64,000 nucleotides of DNA. Source: an uncultured Muribaculaceae bacterium (lineage in GTDB: Bacteria; Bacteroidota; Bacteroidia; Bacteroidales; Muribaculaceae). The translations under genes were made by a program, and so were the position numbers. Below, piece after piece: positions 53,256-61,644 of this stretch. Below the pieces are notes generated by a model. It worked only from the letters and a program-made list of their open reading frames with translations. It was not told the DNA's origin and did no database searches. Location of the stretch: NCBI GenBank assembly GCA_947174635.1, contig CAMWJS010000004.1, forward strand, positions 37,090-101,089. The letters run 5' to 3'. Numbering within the stretch: the stretch's first letter is position 1; each line of letters starts with the position of its first letter.

Positions 53256-55724
53256 TTAGCGCAGTTCAGCGCCGAGTTTCTTCTGCAGGTTGGCCGTCAC
53301 CTTGTTCATCACGGCCTCTATCTGCTTGTCCTGAAGCGTCTTTTCGTCATCCTGAAGCGTGATGGCAATCGCGTATGACTTCTTGCCTTCGGGCAGATTC
53401 TTACCTTCATAGACATCAAAGAGAGTGATGTCGCGCAGCAGCTTGCGCTCACTCTCGCGCACCGTCTTCTCCACATCCTCCATCGCCACATTCTTGTCGA
53501 TGAGCAGCGCGAGGTCACGGCGCACCGGAAGCGTCTTGGGCAGCGGAGCAAACACTGTCTCATGCTTGAGCGACAGCTTCACAAGCGCCATCCAGTCAAG
53601 CTCGGCAAAATATACCTCCTGCTTGATATCGAACTTCTTAAGCAACTTCTTCGACACGATGCCGATACGTCCAAGCTCCTTGCCCGAACGTGTAGCCACC
53701 GCGAGCGACGCCGCATAAATGTCATCGCCGGCGACAACCGACATCGACAGCTGCTTGCCGCTGACTCCGGCACGCTGCAGCACCATCTCCACATAAGCGC
53801 GAAGGTCGTAGATGCTCGATTCTTCCGCACTCTTGTTCCAGTTGCCGCTGCGCACGGCTCCGGTAAGCCACAACGCAAGGCGCTGTCCCTCGCGGTAAGG
53901 TGCGAGCGGAGCTTCGGCAGTCGATTCCGCTTCGGCATTGAAGAAATAAACATTGCCGAACTCATACATTTTCAGGTCGGCTGCCTTGCGGTTGATGTTG
54001 TGCGACAGTGATTCCAGTCCGCCGAAAAGAAGCGTCTGGCGCATCACCGACAGGTCGTTGCTCAACGGATTGAGCAACCTCACGCAGTTGCCGAGCGGAT
54101 AAGTCTCGAGCTCAGCGTAATAATTCTCCGCAGTCAGCGAGTTGTTCAGTATCTCGTTGAAACCCTGGCCGGTCAGCTGCTCCGCTATCTTGCAGCGCAG
54201 ATCCTCGGCCGAGTCGGTCAGCGTCTTGAACGACAGCGACGAATGAAGCGTATCGGTCAGCTCCACATTGTTATATCCGTATATTCTGAGCACATCCTCG
54301 ACCACATCACACTCGCGGGTCACATCCACGCGGTAGGTAGGCACCTTCAGCGTCAGAGTGTTTCCTTCGCGAGCCGTTATCTCTATTTCGAGCGACTTGA
54401 GTATGGCGTCGATTGTCTCATGCGGTATATCCTTGCCCACGAGAGCATTGCAACGGTCATAATTGAATTCCACCACCGCAGGCTCCACCTTGGCAGGATA
54501 TACATCAGCCACCGGACCGGTTATCTCGCCGCCTGCAAGCTCCTTGATCATCAGCGCTGCAAGCTTCAGTATATACATGTTGCAGTTCGGGTCGCAGCCT
54601 CGCTCATAACGGAACGACGAATCGGTCGACAACCCGTGACGGCGCGCGGTCTTGCGTACACTCGTCGGATTGAAATACGCACTCTCCAGGAACACCGAAG
54701 TAGTCTCCTCGGTCACTCCCGAGTCAAGACCGCCGAACACTCCGGCGATACACATCGGCCCCTCGGCATTGCATATCATCAGATCCTTCTCCGACAGCTT
54801 CCGCTCGACGCCGTCGAGCGTGGTGAACACAGTCCCCTCGGCACAGTTCCTGACTACCACCTCTCCGCCCGCGATTTTGTCGCAGTCAAAGCAGTGGAGC
54901 GGCTGACCCATGCCGTGAAGTATATAATTGGTAATATCGACAATATTGTTTATCGGGCGCAGTCCGATAGCCGACAGGCGCTCCTTAAGCCACTCCGGAC
55001 TCTCCTTGACAGTCACACCCTTGATGGTGACACCGGTGTAGCGCGGACATGCCTCGGCATTCTCCACACGCACCTTGATGCCCCCTTCGGCCACATCCAC
55101 TCCGAATGCATCCACACTCGGCTTGCGCAGTGCCGACGCCTTGTCATGGCAGCTGAGCCATGCCGACAGGTCGCGGGCCACACCATAGTGCGACGCAGCA
55201 TCCACACGGTTGGGAGTCAGATCCACCTCCAGCACATAATCGCTCTCGACATGGAAATATTCAGCCGCAGGAGTTCCCGCTGCCACATCCTCCTCAATCA
55301 CGATAATGCCGTCGTGGCTCGTGCCGACTCCGATTTCATCCTCAGCACAGATCATGCCGAACGACTCAACGCCGCGTATCTTCGACTTCTTGATCTGAAA
55401 CTCCTTATCCCCGTCATAAAGCTTTGTTCCCACGGTAGCCACGACGACAGTCTGCCCGGCAGCCACATTGGGCGCGCCGCACACTATCTGCGTCGCCTGC
55501 CCGTCACCAAGGTCCACAGTCGTCACATGCAGATGGTCACTGTCGGGATGAGCCTCGCAGGTAAGCACCTTGCCTATGACAAGGCCGCGCAGCCCCCCCC
55601 TGATGGTTTCTACCTCCTCGACTCCCCCGGTCTCCAGACCGACAGACGTCAATACCGACGACAACGCCTCGGCGTCAAGCTCAAAATCTATATAATCCTT
55701 AAGCCACTTGTAAGAAATATTCAT
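53256..55724 (-). CDS. pheT: Phenylalanyl-tRNA synthetase beta subunit
   Basis: From ATG at 55722-55724 the protein has about 822 residues (MNISYKWLKDYIDFELDAE). It contains the tRNA-binding domain (residues 40-155, with HPDSDHLHVTTVDLG), B3/B4 editing domain, B5 domain, the catalytic-like core (ERGCDPN, about 345) and the FDX anticodon-binding domain at the end (FAPLPKTLPVRRDLALLID). It pairs with PheS, which is not in the window, to charge tRNA-Phe. Fourteen upstream codons in the same frame lack similarity and were excluded. Confidence 0.96.
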   Translation of the reverse strand: MNISYKWLKDYIDFELDAEALSSVLTSVGLETGGVEEVETIRGGLRGLVIGKVLTCEAHPDSDHLHVTTVDLGDGQATQIVCGAPNVAAGQTVVVATVGTKLYDGDKEFQIKKSKIRGVESFGMICAEDEIGVGTSHDGIIVIEEDVAAGTPAAEYFHVESDYVLEVDLTPNRVDAASHYGVARDLSAWLSCHDKASALRKPSVDAFGVDVAEGGIKVRVENAEACPRYTGVTIKGVTVKESPEWLKERLSAIGLRPINNIVDITNYILHGMGQPLHCFDCDKIAGGEVVVRNCAEGTVFTTLDGVERKLSEKDLMICNAEGPMCIAGVFGGLDSGVTEETTSVFLESAYFNPTSVRKTARRHGLSTDSSFRYERGCDPNCNMYILKLAALMIKELAGGEITGPVADVYPAKVEPAVVEFNYDRCNALVGKDIPHETIDAILKSLEIEITAREGNTLTLKVPTYRVDVTRECDVVEDVLRIYGYNNVELTDTLHSSLSFKTLTDSAEDLRCKIAEQLTGQGFNEILNNSLTAENYYAELETYPLGNCVRLLNPLSNDLSVMRQTLLFGGLESLSHNINRKAADLKMYEFGNVYFFNAEAESTAEAPLAPYREGQRLALWLTGAVRSGNWNKSAEESSIYDLRAYVEMVLQRAGVSGKQLSMSVVAGDDIYAASLAVATRSGKELGRIGIVSKKLLKKFDIKQEVYFAELDWMALVKLSLKHETVFAPLPKTLPVRRDLALLIDKNVAMEDVEKTVRESERKLLRDITLFDVYEGKNLPEGKKSYAIAITLQDDEKTLQDKQIEAVMNKVTANLQKKLGAELR

Positions 55725-55906
55725 AACAGAAATAAGATATATCGGGATAAAATCTTTATGCCACAACAGAAACCGACCGCCGCAAGCGAAATCAATTCCC
55801 GAGTGAAATATCTCGCAAATTTACTCATTATTTTAAAATTTTTGCGCGAAAAACATACAAAATCGCACCCCGATAAAAAAAATATTAAAGAAATCTTGAA
55901 AAAATC

Positions 55907-55937
55907 TTGCAAGACTAAAAAATAATCCCTACTTTTG
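55907..55937 (+). promoter_or_regulatory. Promoter of tRNA-Lys (TTG-20-TACTTTTG)
   Basis: TTG at 55907-55909 and TACTTTTG at 55930-55937 are 20 nt apart, a textbook Bacteroidota promoter about 75 nt before the tRNA. Confidence 0.85.
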
Positions 55938-56015
55938 CACCGTCTTAACCAACCGACCGTCTCCAACCACAAAAAACAACAACCACCGGAGACAACCGCA
56001 AAAGACACAACAAAT

Positions 56016-56088
56016 GACTCCGTAGCTCAGTTGGTAGAGCAATTGACTCTTAATCAATGGGTCGAGGGTTCGAGCCCCTCCGGGGTCA
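56016..56088 (+). tRNA. tRNA-Lys (anticodon CTT)
   Basis: A 73-nt cloverleaf: acceptor GACTCCG/CGGGGTC with one T-G pair, D-arm with AGCTCAGTTGGTAGAGC, anticodon stem ATTGA/TCAAT with loop CTCTTAA (anticodon CTT, reads AAG), and T-arm with GGTTCGAGCC. Discriminator base A. CCA is not encoded. Confidence 0.97.
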
Positions 56089-56115
56089 CAACGCAAAAAT
56101 GGCAAAACGCCGCAA

Positions 56116-56152
56116 ATCGCTGAAACTAAGACAGTTTCAGCGATTTTTTTTT
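56116..56152 (+). terminator. Terminator of tRNA-Lys
   Basis: ATCGCTGAAACT and AGTTTCAGCGAT (56116-56144) form a 12-bp stem around AAGAC, followed by a T-run to 56152. Confidence 0.9.
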
Positions 56153-56254
56153 GTAATACCCCTATCCGGCAAAATAACAGCACATGCCGCCAAATTGCTC
56201 GGCATCTGCGAAAAAGCCTTATGGGCAAAGAGGAAAAAGTATGGGCTGAAATAA

Positions 56255-56402
56255 TGTGGGGGTGTTGCAGAACTCCAAAACGTAGGGACGCACGGCTCGT
56301 GCGTCCGCAAAGCAGCGCTGATTATCAGCCTTTTACCGGACACACAAGCCGTGCGTCCCTACATCGCAAACCGAAATTTTGGAGTTCAGCAACACCCTCA
56401 CA
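56255..56402. repeat. 148-bp palindromic element with paired REP-like hairpins
   Basis: The 26-nt ends (56255-56280 and 56377-56402) are inverted with two mismatches and contain GGTGTTGC and AACTCCAAAA. GTAG-GGACGCACG-GCT-CGTGCGTCC lies at 56282-56306 and its inverted partner ends at 56362. The left 53 nt (from 56258) are identical to the partial copy at the window end. Confidence 0.92.
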
Positions 56403-56443
56403 TTGCAGCATTAGTGGTATGAATATTGCTCTTCCATTTTATT

Positions 56444-56488
56444 TATACCACCTTTTAGGTGGTATATTTGCGTACTGGTGGTATATTT
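56444..56488 (+). promoter_or_regulatory. Repeated operator-like sites before the Fic pseudogene
   Basis: TATACCACC (56444-56452) faces GGTGGTATA (56458-56466). GGTGGTATATTT is then repeated directly at 56458-56469 and 56477-56488. CATCTTTG at 56491-56498 is one base off a -7 box. The pattern suggests autoregulation of the lost toxin gene. Confidence 0.55.
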
Positions 56489-56513
56489 AGCATCTTTGCG
56501 CTAAATAATAGAC

Positions 56514-56618
56514 ATGGCGTAACTCGATAAACTTTACAGACAGTGGTTAGACCGTCAGCCTCTTTCGGCAGATGACGAAAAACGGTTGAAGCGGAAGTTT
56601 ATGCTCGACTTCAATTAG
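56514..56618 (+). pseudogene. Fic-family protein, N-terminal remnant
   Basis: After ATGGCG comes a stop (TAA, 56520-56522), then 31 open codons LDKLYRQWLDRQPLSADDEK... RKFMLDFN that match the start of Fic/DOC proteins, where FNYNSNHIEGN normally follows. Here TAG (56616-56618) ends the frame exactly at that point. The catalytic HPFxxGNGR motif and the rest of the gene are absent. The sequence is therefore a broken relic of an AMPylating toxin or regulator, with its upstream operator still visible. Confidence 0.75.
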
Positions 56619-56708
56619 AGCCGGTTCGACAATAAATGCCATAAGCTAAGTCAGACCTTTGACCTTTAGATTGAGAATTTTTAACGGGACACCCCCTCAA
56701 AAAAAAGC

Positions 56709-56740
56709 AAAAAAGGTTGCATGTATACAACCTTTTTTTT
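56709..56740 (+). terminator. Hairpin with A- and T-runs
   Basis: AAAAAAGGTTG (ending 56719) pairs with CAACCTTTTTT (from 56728). It can act in both directions and may be the old terminator of the Fic gene. Confidence 0.75.
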
Positions 56741-56946
56741 GAAATTTATTGTGAGGTTTGTGGCATAAACGTGATGACTGCCACAAACCGCCCCTCTATG
56801 AGCTTAGGAGAAGATTGTTCTCTATTTCCTCGGGTCGCGTCCGCCTATAATCCGCTACGGCTTTCGGCTGCGTATACAGGCTCGCGATACCCTTTATTCT
56901 GCATATTCTGAAGTTTTAGAAACTATTTGAGAGGTGCAATGGAGGA
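56741..56946. repeat. Hairpin region related to the centre of the 10.8-kb element
   Basis: GGTTTGTGGCA (56755-56765) and TGCCACAAACC (56779-56789) are inverted. CCACAAACCGCCC followed a little later by GCTTA is shared with 10985-11008. The remainder is non-coding and runs up to the GH57 stop codon. Confidence 0.5.
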
Positions 56947-59325
56947 TTACCGGATGATTACTTTTGTTACTTTGGAGCCTTTGCGGCAGATATAGAGACC
57001 GGGGGTCGGCCGGTCGACGCGTACACCCTGAAGGGTGTAGTATTCGGCCGGAGCGTCTGAATCCGACTCAATGCTGTCGATGCCTGAAAGCGGACTTATG
57101 TTGATACGGTAGTCATTGCCGCCGTTGTTGTCCCAGTTATTGCCGGTGTTTGTCACGAAGCTGATGTAGCTTACTGCCTGTTCGGGATTGTTGAACGGGC
57201 CGATTTTAACTTCGAATTTGCCTTCGGCGTTACGGATGAAGGGTGTACGTGCGGCTTTGCCGTCGCTGTGGTACTGCGAGCCTTCGGGAAGATATGCCTG
57301 GATAGGTTTCTCGAATGAGTTCACACCCCAGTGGAGTATGATACCGTCGCGTCCGTTGGGTGCGGTGATGGTAATCACATCCGCTACAGTGGGATTGGCG
57401 GGAGATACGGTATATGAGCCGAGCACCGAGGGCTTGTCGGGATCTACGGGGTCAATCGGCGTGGAACCGCTGCCGTCGCCCACATATACGTGGAGAATCA
57501 TCGAGCGCGACACATTTCCTTTCGCATCGGTAGCTTCGATATAGTAATCCACAAGCACATCTTTAAGTCCCTTGATTTCAGCCGAATACTCCTGGGCTTT
57601 GTAGGTCGGAAGTGGATTGGTGATTGACGCGATGCTCTTGCCGGTCATCTCTATTTCCTGCCAGGGGCCTACCTCATCGCCTCCGGCGTATGTTTCGTTC
57701 TGATTGGAAGTCAACGGATTGACGCCATCTTTGTCGATGCGGTATTTGAGTTTGACGGAGCTGAGGCCGCTGAGGTCGTAGACGTAGCTCCATACTGTGA
57801 AGTCGGATGATGTGGCCATTTCCCATTCCGTCACGCCCGGATTGTAGGGCTCGCGCTGCGGATGATAGATTGACGGACCGGTTGTGTCATTGCCTGAAGC
57901 GATTACCGAGGCCACTTTTTCAACGGCACGGTTGGCTGCTGTGGCAGGCTTCGAGTCCCATTCCTCCGTGCCGTCCCAGTACCAGTAGCAGCTTGTCTCG
58001 CCGCACATGAGTTCGTCCCATGCGGCGCGTACGTCGGCATTGTCGGGAGCGATGGCGGCGGCTGTCTTCACGTGGTTCGACGCCGCGGTGATGATACCCC
58101 AGCTGTTGTGGTCGGGGCTATAGGGCTCGGTAGCTCCGGCGTATGTGCCTTTGTCGCCGTTCCATTTGAGGAATTCGGGGTCGGCGCCGGCGCCCCACCA
58201 GCTGCCGCTCTCTACGTGGATTATATCGTCGTCGGCAGGCGGGAATGTGTCGAGATAGTCCTGTATGGTGGTGCACTCGAAGCGGTCGGGATTATCCTTA
58301 AGCCAGTCGACAAAGTTCTGGAAGTTTGAGCCGTAGTAACTTGCCGAACCGCCACCGTGGTTGTCGCCGTCGTGATGGAGAACTACGAGGATGGGATGCT
58401 CGGGGTCATCATTGTAAGCCTCGAGCTGGCTGATGCATTTCTCATACTGGAGTGCGCCGAATCCGCCGCGGCCGTCCTCGTTGCCGAATACGAGCGATGT
58501 CGGCACGGCAATCATCTTGTATTCCTTACCGTCGGCAGGGTCTACATATTTCATCCAGTGCGGACGATGTCCCCAGCCTGCGGAAATCTGTCCCGGGCAG
58601 TACAGACCCTCGATGTGAGTCCAGTCGGCGGGATTGGGGTTAAGAATGTCGGCCTTGTTGGGCTCGACAATGGAAACGCCTTTTACCCAGGGATAACCTG
58701 TAGCCGTGCGGTCGAAGTGAGAGTTGTCGACCATAGCCCATTCTATTCCCTCTTTGACAAGAGCCGGTATCATATGCTGCTCAAATGCGTTTTCCGGAGG
58801 GAAAATACCTTTTGAGTATGACATGCCGGGGAAATTCTCGGCGAAACATTCGCGGTGTTTCTGTATCTGCTTGCGGGCATCCTCTTCATCGATGAGCGCC
58901 ATCAGCGGGTGGTAATATCCGAAGGCTACCATGTCGATGCGGGGATTGCCTTTGTCGGTCTTCTTGCCGATGTAGTCGGTCCAGTTCTTTTTCCAGTTTT
59001 GGAAGTGGGAGGTCGACTTTTCGATTACATTGAGGTTCTCGACCAGTGAGCCCGAGAATGACACCTGGGCGCCACCGGGCAGATTGGCGGCAATCAGCTT
59101 GTCTACTGCCTGTGCGGGCCAGTTGGTGTAAGCCCCCGTACGCGAAGTGAATACCTCGAGGAGGTCGTAGCTTAACGACCCTCCCTGATGGGTTTCCATT
59201 ACATTCTCGCCCGGTGTGTAGATGGGCTGGTGCATGTGCCATTGGAAGGCGATGTAGATTTTGGGCTGCTGGGCAGCAACCGACAGGGAGGCAAGCAGCG
59301 CTGCTCCTAAAATCGCTTTTTTCAT
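56947..59325 (-). CDS. Secreted GH57-family glycoside hydrolase with C-terminal binding module and sorting-like tail
   Basis: From ATG at 59323-59325 the protein has 792 residues and a signal peptide (cleavage near VAAQ, residue 19). IAFQWHMHQPIY (residues 25-36) is the GH57 start motif and KGIFPPENAFEQHM the WxPE-like region; ILVVLHHDGDNHGGGSA is a later conserved stretch. A beta-sandwich follows, then a starch-binding-like module (YTVSPANPTVADVITITAPN... ILHWGVN, about residues 655-760). The tail AEYYTLQGVRVDRPTPGLYI matches that of the 1605-residue protein. GH57 enzymes act on alpha-glucans. The 43 codons upstream of the chosen ATG cover the promoter. Confidence 0.85.
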   Translation of the reverse strand: MKKAILGAALLASLSVAAQQPKIYIAFQWHMHQPIYTPGENVMETHQGGSLSYDLLEVFTSRTGAYTNWPAQAVDKLIAANLPGGAQVSFSGSLVENLNVIEKSTSHFQNWKKNWTDYIGKKTDKGNPRIDMVAFGYYHPLMALIDEEDARKQIQKHRECFAENFPGMSYSKGIFPPENAFEQHMIPALVKEGIEWAMVDNSHFDRTATGYPWVKGVSIVEPNKADILNPNPADWTHIEGLYCPGQISAGWGHRPHWMKYVDPADGKEYKMIAVPTSLVFGNEDGRGGFGALQYEKCISQLEAYNDDPEHPILVVLHHDGDNHGGGSASYYGSNFQNFVDWLKDNPDRFECTTIQDYLDTFPPADDDIIHVESGSWWGAGADPEFLKWNGDKGTYAGATEPYSPDHNSWGIITAASNHVKTAAAIAPDNADVRAAWDELMCGETSCYWYWDGTEEWDSKPATAANRAVEKVASVIASGNDTTGPSIYHPQREPYNPGVTEWEMATSSDFTVWSYVYDLSGLSSVKLKYRIDKDGVNPLTSNQNETYAGGDEVGPWQEIEMTGKSIASITNPLPTYKAQEYSAEIKGLKDVLVDYYIEATDAKGNVSRSMILHVYVGDGSGSTPIDPVDPDKPSVLGSYTVSPANPTVADVITITAPNGRDGIILHWGVNSFEKPIQAYLPEGSQYHSDGKAARTPFIRNAEGKFEVKIGPFNNPEQAVSYISFVTNTGNNWDNNGGNDYRINISPLSGIDSIESDSDAPAEYYTLQGVRVDRPTPGLYICRKGSKVTKVIIR

Positions 59326-59674
59326 GGAGTGTTGATAATAATTTAAATGATGATAATGATGATAAATAGTACTTTGTAAGTATGCGTAAAACACGGATTT
59401 ATATCCGGAAGCAAATATACAAATTTTCTTAGTAACTGTTCGGATTTTATTCAATAATTTTTTTTATTGCCGCCATATCACCATATCAAGTATCCCTTCA
59501 GCCTCCTCGGTCAGATTATCCATAATCACTCGAATTACAACGGAACCGGTCAAGACTGCGTCTCTTTATACAGGTCAAAAAAAATTTTCGCTGCAATTTG
59601 ACTTTTGCACTTCGGGCGGGTATTATATATAAACATCGAAAACAACAACCCGATTTCCACCTACCTGAACGCGA
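59326..59674. other. Divergent intergenic region between the GH57 and sigma-factor genes
   Basis: A minus-strand TATATTTG box (plus 59412-59419) lies 87 nt before the GH57 start and lacks a clear -33 TTG. On the plus strand, GACTTTTG (59602-59609) is an imperfect -7 box for the sigma gene. No other gene or repeat is seen. Confidence 0.45.
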
Positions 59675-60220
59675 ATGCCTGCCACTGCCGACAAATACAT
59701 ACTTGACGCTATCGACCGCGACCCCGAGACAGGATTCCGCATCCTCCTGCGCTCATACAAAGAGCCCGTCTACTGGCACATACGCCGCATCACAGTCGCA
59801 CACCACGATGCCGAAGACGCCCTGCAGGAAACCTTCTTGAGAGTGTTCCGCAACATAGCCGCATTCAAAAGAGACATGTCGCTCGCCGCATGGATTTTCC
59901 GTATCGCCACCAACGAGGCCCTGCGCATCATTGACCGCCGCAAAGACAATGACATATCGCTTGACGACATCTCGGGCTCCGATACCGGCCACCCGCCGGC
60001 CGACGACTACTTCGACTACTCCGACCTCGAGTCGGTCAGGCTCCAGAAAGCTATTCTCTCCCTGCCGCCCAAGCAGCAACTGGCTTTCAACCTGCGCTAC
60101 TACGACGAGTTCGACTACGACACGATAGCCCGCATCACCGACTCCACGCCGGCTGCTGTCAAAGCCAACTACCACGCCGCAAAAGAAAAAATCATCAATT
60201 TCATGAACTCTCACGACTGA
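59675..60220 (+). CDS. ECF-type RNA polymerase sigma factor
   Basis: The 181-residue protein has sigma region 2 (HDAEDALQETFLRVFRNIAAFKRDMSLAAWIFRIATNEALRIIDRR, about residues 43-90) and region 4 (LPPKQQLAFNLRYYDEFDYDTIARITDSTPAAVKANYHAAKEKI). It is followed three nt later by a small membrane protein that is probably its anti-sigma factor. Such units respond to envelope or metal stress. The target promoters are not known. Confidence 0.93.
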   Translation: MPATADKYILDAIDRDPETGFRILLRSYKEPVYWHIRRITVAHHDAEDALQETFLRVFRNIAAFKRDMSLAAWIFRIATNEALRIIDRRKDNDISLDDISGSDTGHPPADDYFDYSDLESVRLQKAILSLPPKQQLAFNLRYYDEFDYDTIARITDSTPAAVKANYHAAKEKIINFMNSHD

Positions 60221-60223
60221 TAT

Positions 60224-60544
60224 ATGGACAACTTCGATTTCAACCGGATAGGTAAAAAGACACCCTACCGCGTGCCCGACGACTTTTTCGACCGCATCGA
60301 GCAAAGCATTCTTTCAGCCGCGGCTCCCCGTCCGCGCCGGCGGAGCCTGCTGAAATATGCAGCCGGCATTACCGCTACGGCAGCCACCGTATCCTTGCTG
60401 CTGACCGTCAGCGGAAAAGCCACTATCGACGGGAACCGTGTCGGCGGCACGGAGCTTGCCCAGGCTTTCGACAGCCTCTCCGACTCCGACCGCGACTGCC
60501 TCCTCGAAATCTATCAGGACGACATATTTATTAACCAGTTATAA
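60224..60544 (+). CDS. Probable anti-sigma factor (single membrane segment)
   Basis: The 106-residue protein has an N-terminal cytoplasmic part (MDNFDFNRIGKKTPYRVPDDFFDRIEQSIL), an RPRRRSLLKY basic stretch and one membrane helix at about residues 44-63. The C-terminal 40 residues would face the periplasm. No zinc-binding HxxxCxxC motif is present. Position directly after the sigma gene and the membrane topology are the reasons for the call. Confidence 0.6.
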   Translation: MDNFDFNRIGKKTPYRVPDDFFDRIEQSILSAAAPRPRRRSLLKYAAGITATAATVSLLLTVSGKATIDGNRVGGTELAQAFDSLSDSDRDCLLEIYQDDIFINQL

Positions 60545-60555
60545 ATTCCTAAAAA

Positions 60556-61077
60556 ATGAACAGACTTATCAGAATTATGCTTCTCCTGGCGGCCGTTATA
60601 GCATTTGCCGGCACAGCCTCCGCACAGCAACGAAAAGGCAATGGCCGCATGAACCGCGAACAATTCGCCGAAAAACAGGCACGCCACATCGCCGTAGAAC
60701 TCAACCTCTCGCCCGAGGATACCGAAAAATTCATCGCCACCTACAAAGAATGTCAGAAAGAAACATGGGCTTCACGACCGCCACGCGCAGACCGTCGCAA
60801 ACAGGAACTGACCGACGCCCAGACCGACAGTCTGCTCCGCGCACGGTTCGACCACAGCCAGAAGCTCCTCGACATCCGAAAGAAATATTACGAGGAATAC
60901 TGCAAATTCCTAACCCCGACGCAGATAAAACGCGTCTACGACATGGAGAACCGCATGATGAATAAATTCTTCGACCGCGCAGGCAAAAAGAAAACAACCG
61001 ATAAGAAAACCGCATCAAAAAGGAGAAACTCCGAAAACAAAAAAAGCACTGAAAAAACGAAATCCCAAAACTCCTGA
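60556..61077 (+). CDS. CpxP/Spy-like periplasmic protein
   Basis: The 173-residue protein has a signal peptide (cleavage after ASAQ, residue 24), a helical middle with AVELNLSPEDTEKFIATYKECQKE and a later LTPTQIKRVYDMENRM, the LTxxQ-type motif of Spy/CpxP proteins. A Lys/Thr-rich tail follows. Such proteins bind unfolded proteins or metals and often repress an ECF or two-component system. Together with the preceding two genes this resembles a Cnr-type sensor, regulator and sigma set. Confidence 0.75.
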   Translation: MNRLIRIMLLLAAVIAFAGTASAQQRKGNGRMNREQFAEKQARHIAVELNLSPEDTEKFIATYKECQKETWASRPPRADRRKQELTDAQTDSLLRARFDHSQKLLDIRKKYYEEYCKFLTPTQIKRVYDMENRMMNKFFDRAGKKKTTDKKTASKRRNSENKKSTEKTKSQNS

Positions 61078-61086
61078 GAGCAATCG

Positions 61087-61116
61087 GACGGTCCGACCCC
61101 AACAGGTCGGACCGTC
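61087..61116 (+). terminator. GC-rich hairpin after the sigma operon
   Basis: GACGGTCCGACC (61087-61098) and GGTCGGACCGTC (61105-61116) are perfect inverted repeats. The T-run is weak (TGCATTT), so it may act mainly as a 3'-end stabiliser. Confidence 0.7.
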
Positions 61117-61186
61117 TGCATTTAAATGAATTCAGCCGTCAAAACTATTTAATTAGTTAATATAATTTAAAATCATGCGGAGCATC

Positions 61187-61215
61187 TTGCGCTTTGATTT
61201 TTTTTGCTACCTTTG
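61187..61215 (+). promoter_or_regulatory. Promoter of blaI (TTG-18-TACCTTTG)
   Basis: TTG (61187-61189) and TACCTTTG (61208-61215) are separated by 18 nt, slightly short. It lies 24 nt before ATG 61239 and excludes the earlier ATG at 61194. Confidence 0.65.
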
Positions 61216-61238
61216 CCTTGTCAACTAATCATATAGTT

Positions 61239-61640
61239 ATGAGAAAACCTACCCCCAAAGACCAGCTCACCGACAAAGAAGAGGAACTCATGCACCTGTT
61301 GTGGGAGCACGGCCCGATGTTCGTCAGCAGCCTCGTCGAGCTTTACCCCGAGCCCAAGCCACATTTCAACACCGTGTCCACCGTCATACGCCGTCTCGAA
61401 GCCAAAGGCTTTGTCAACCATAAGGAAATATCAGGCTCATTCCAATACTACGCCGTGGCCGAGATGGAACAATTTCGCAGCCGCAGCCTCGGCCGCATCA
61501 TCAAAAGCTACTTCAAAGGCAGCTACTACGGCGCAGTCTCAGCCCTCGTGGCCGAAGAAAAAATCAGCGCCGACGAACTCCGCGAACTTCTCGACCTCGT
61601 AGAGCAAAAATCAAAAGACGGACAGAACTCAAAAAAATAG
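61239..61640 (+). CDS. blaI: BlaI/MecI/CopY-family repressor
   Basis: The 133-residue protein has the winged-helix DNA-binding domain (LTDKEEELMHLLWEHGPMFVSSLVELYPEPKPHFNTVSTVIRRLEAKGFVNHKE, residues 9-62) and a C-terminal dimerisation part. It likely represses its own gene and blaR1, which starts five nt downstream. No beta-lactamase gene is near, so the pair probably serves envelope homeostasis rather than drug resistance. Confidence 0.92.
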   Translation: MRKPTPKDQLTDKEEELMHLLWEHGPMFVSSLVELYPEPKPHFNTVSTVIRRLEAKGFVNHKEISGSFQYYAVAEMEQFRSRSLGRIIKSYFKGSYYGAVSALVAEEKISADELRELLDLVEQKSKDGQNSKK

Positions 61641-61644
61641 ACCT

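Noticed and set aside
54243..55925. 560-codon plus-strand frame opposite pheT
   Set aside because: Shadow of pheT; rich in His and Arg with no domain.
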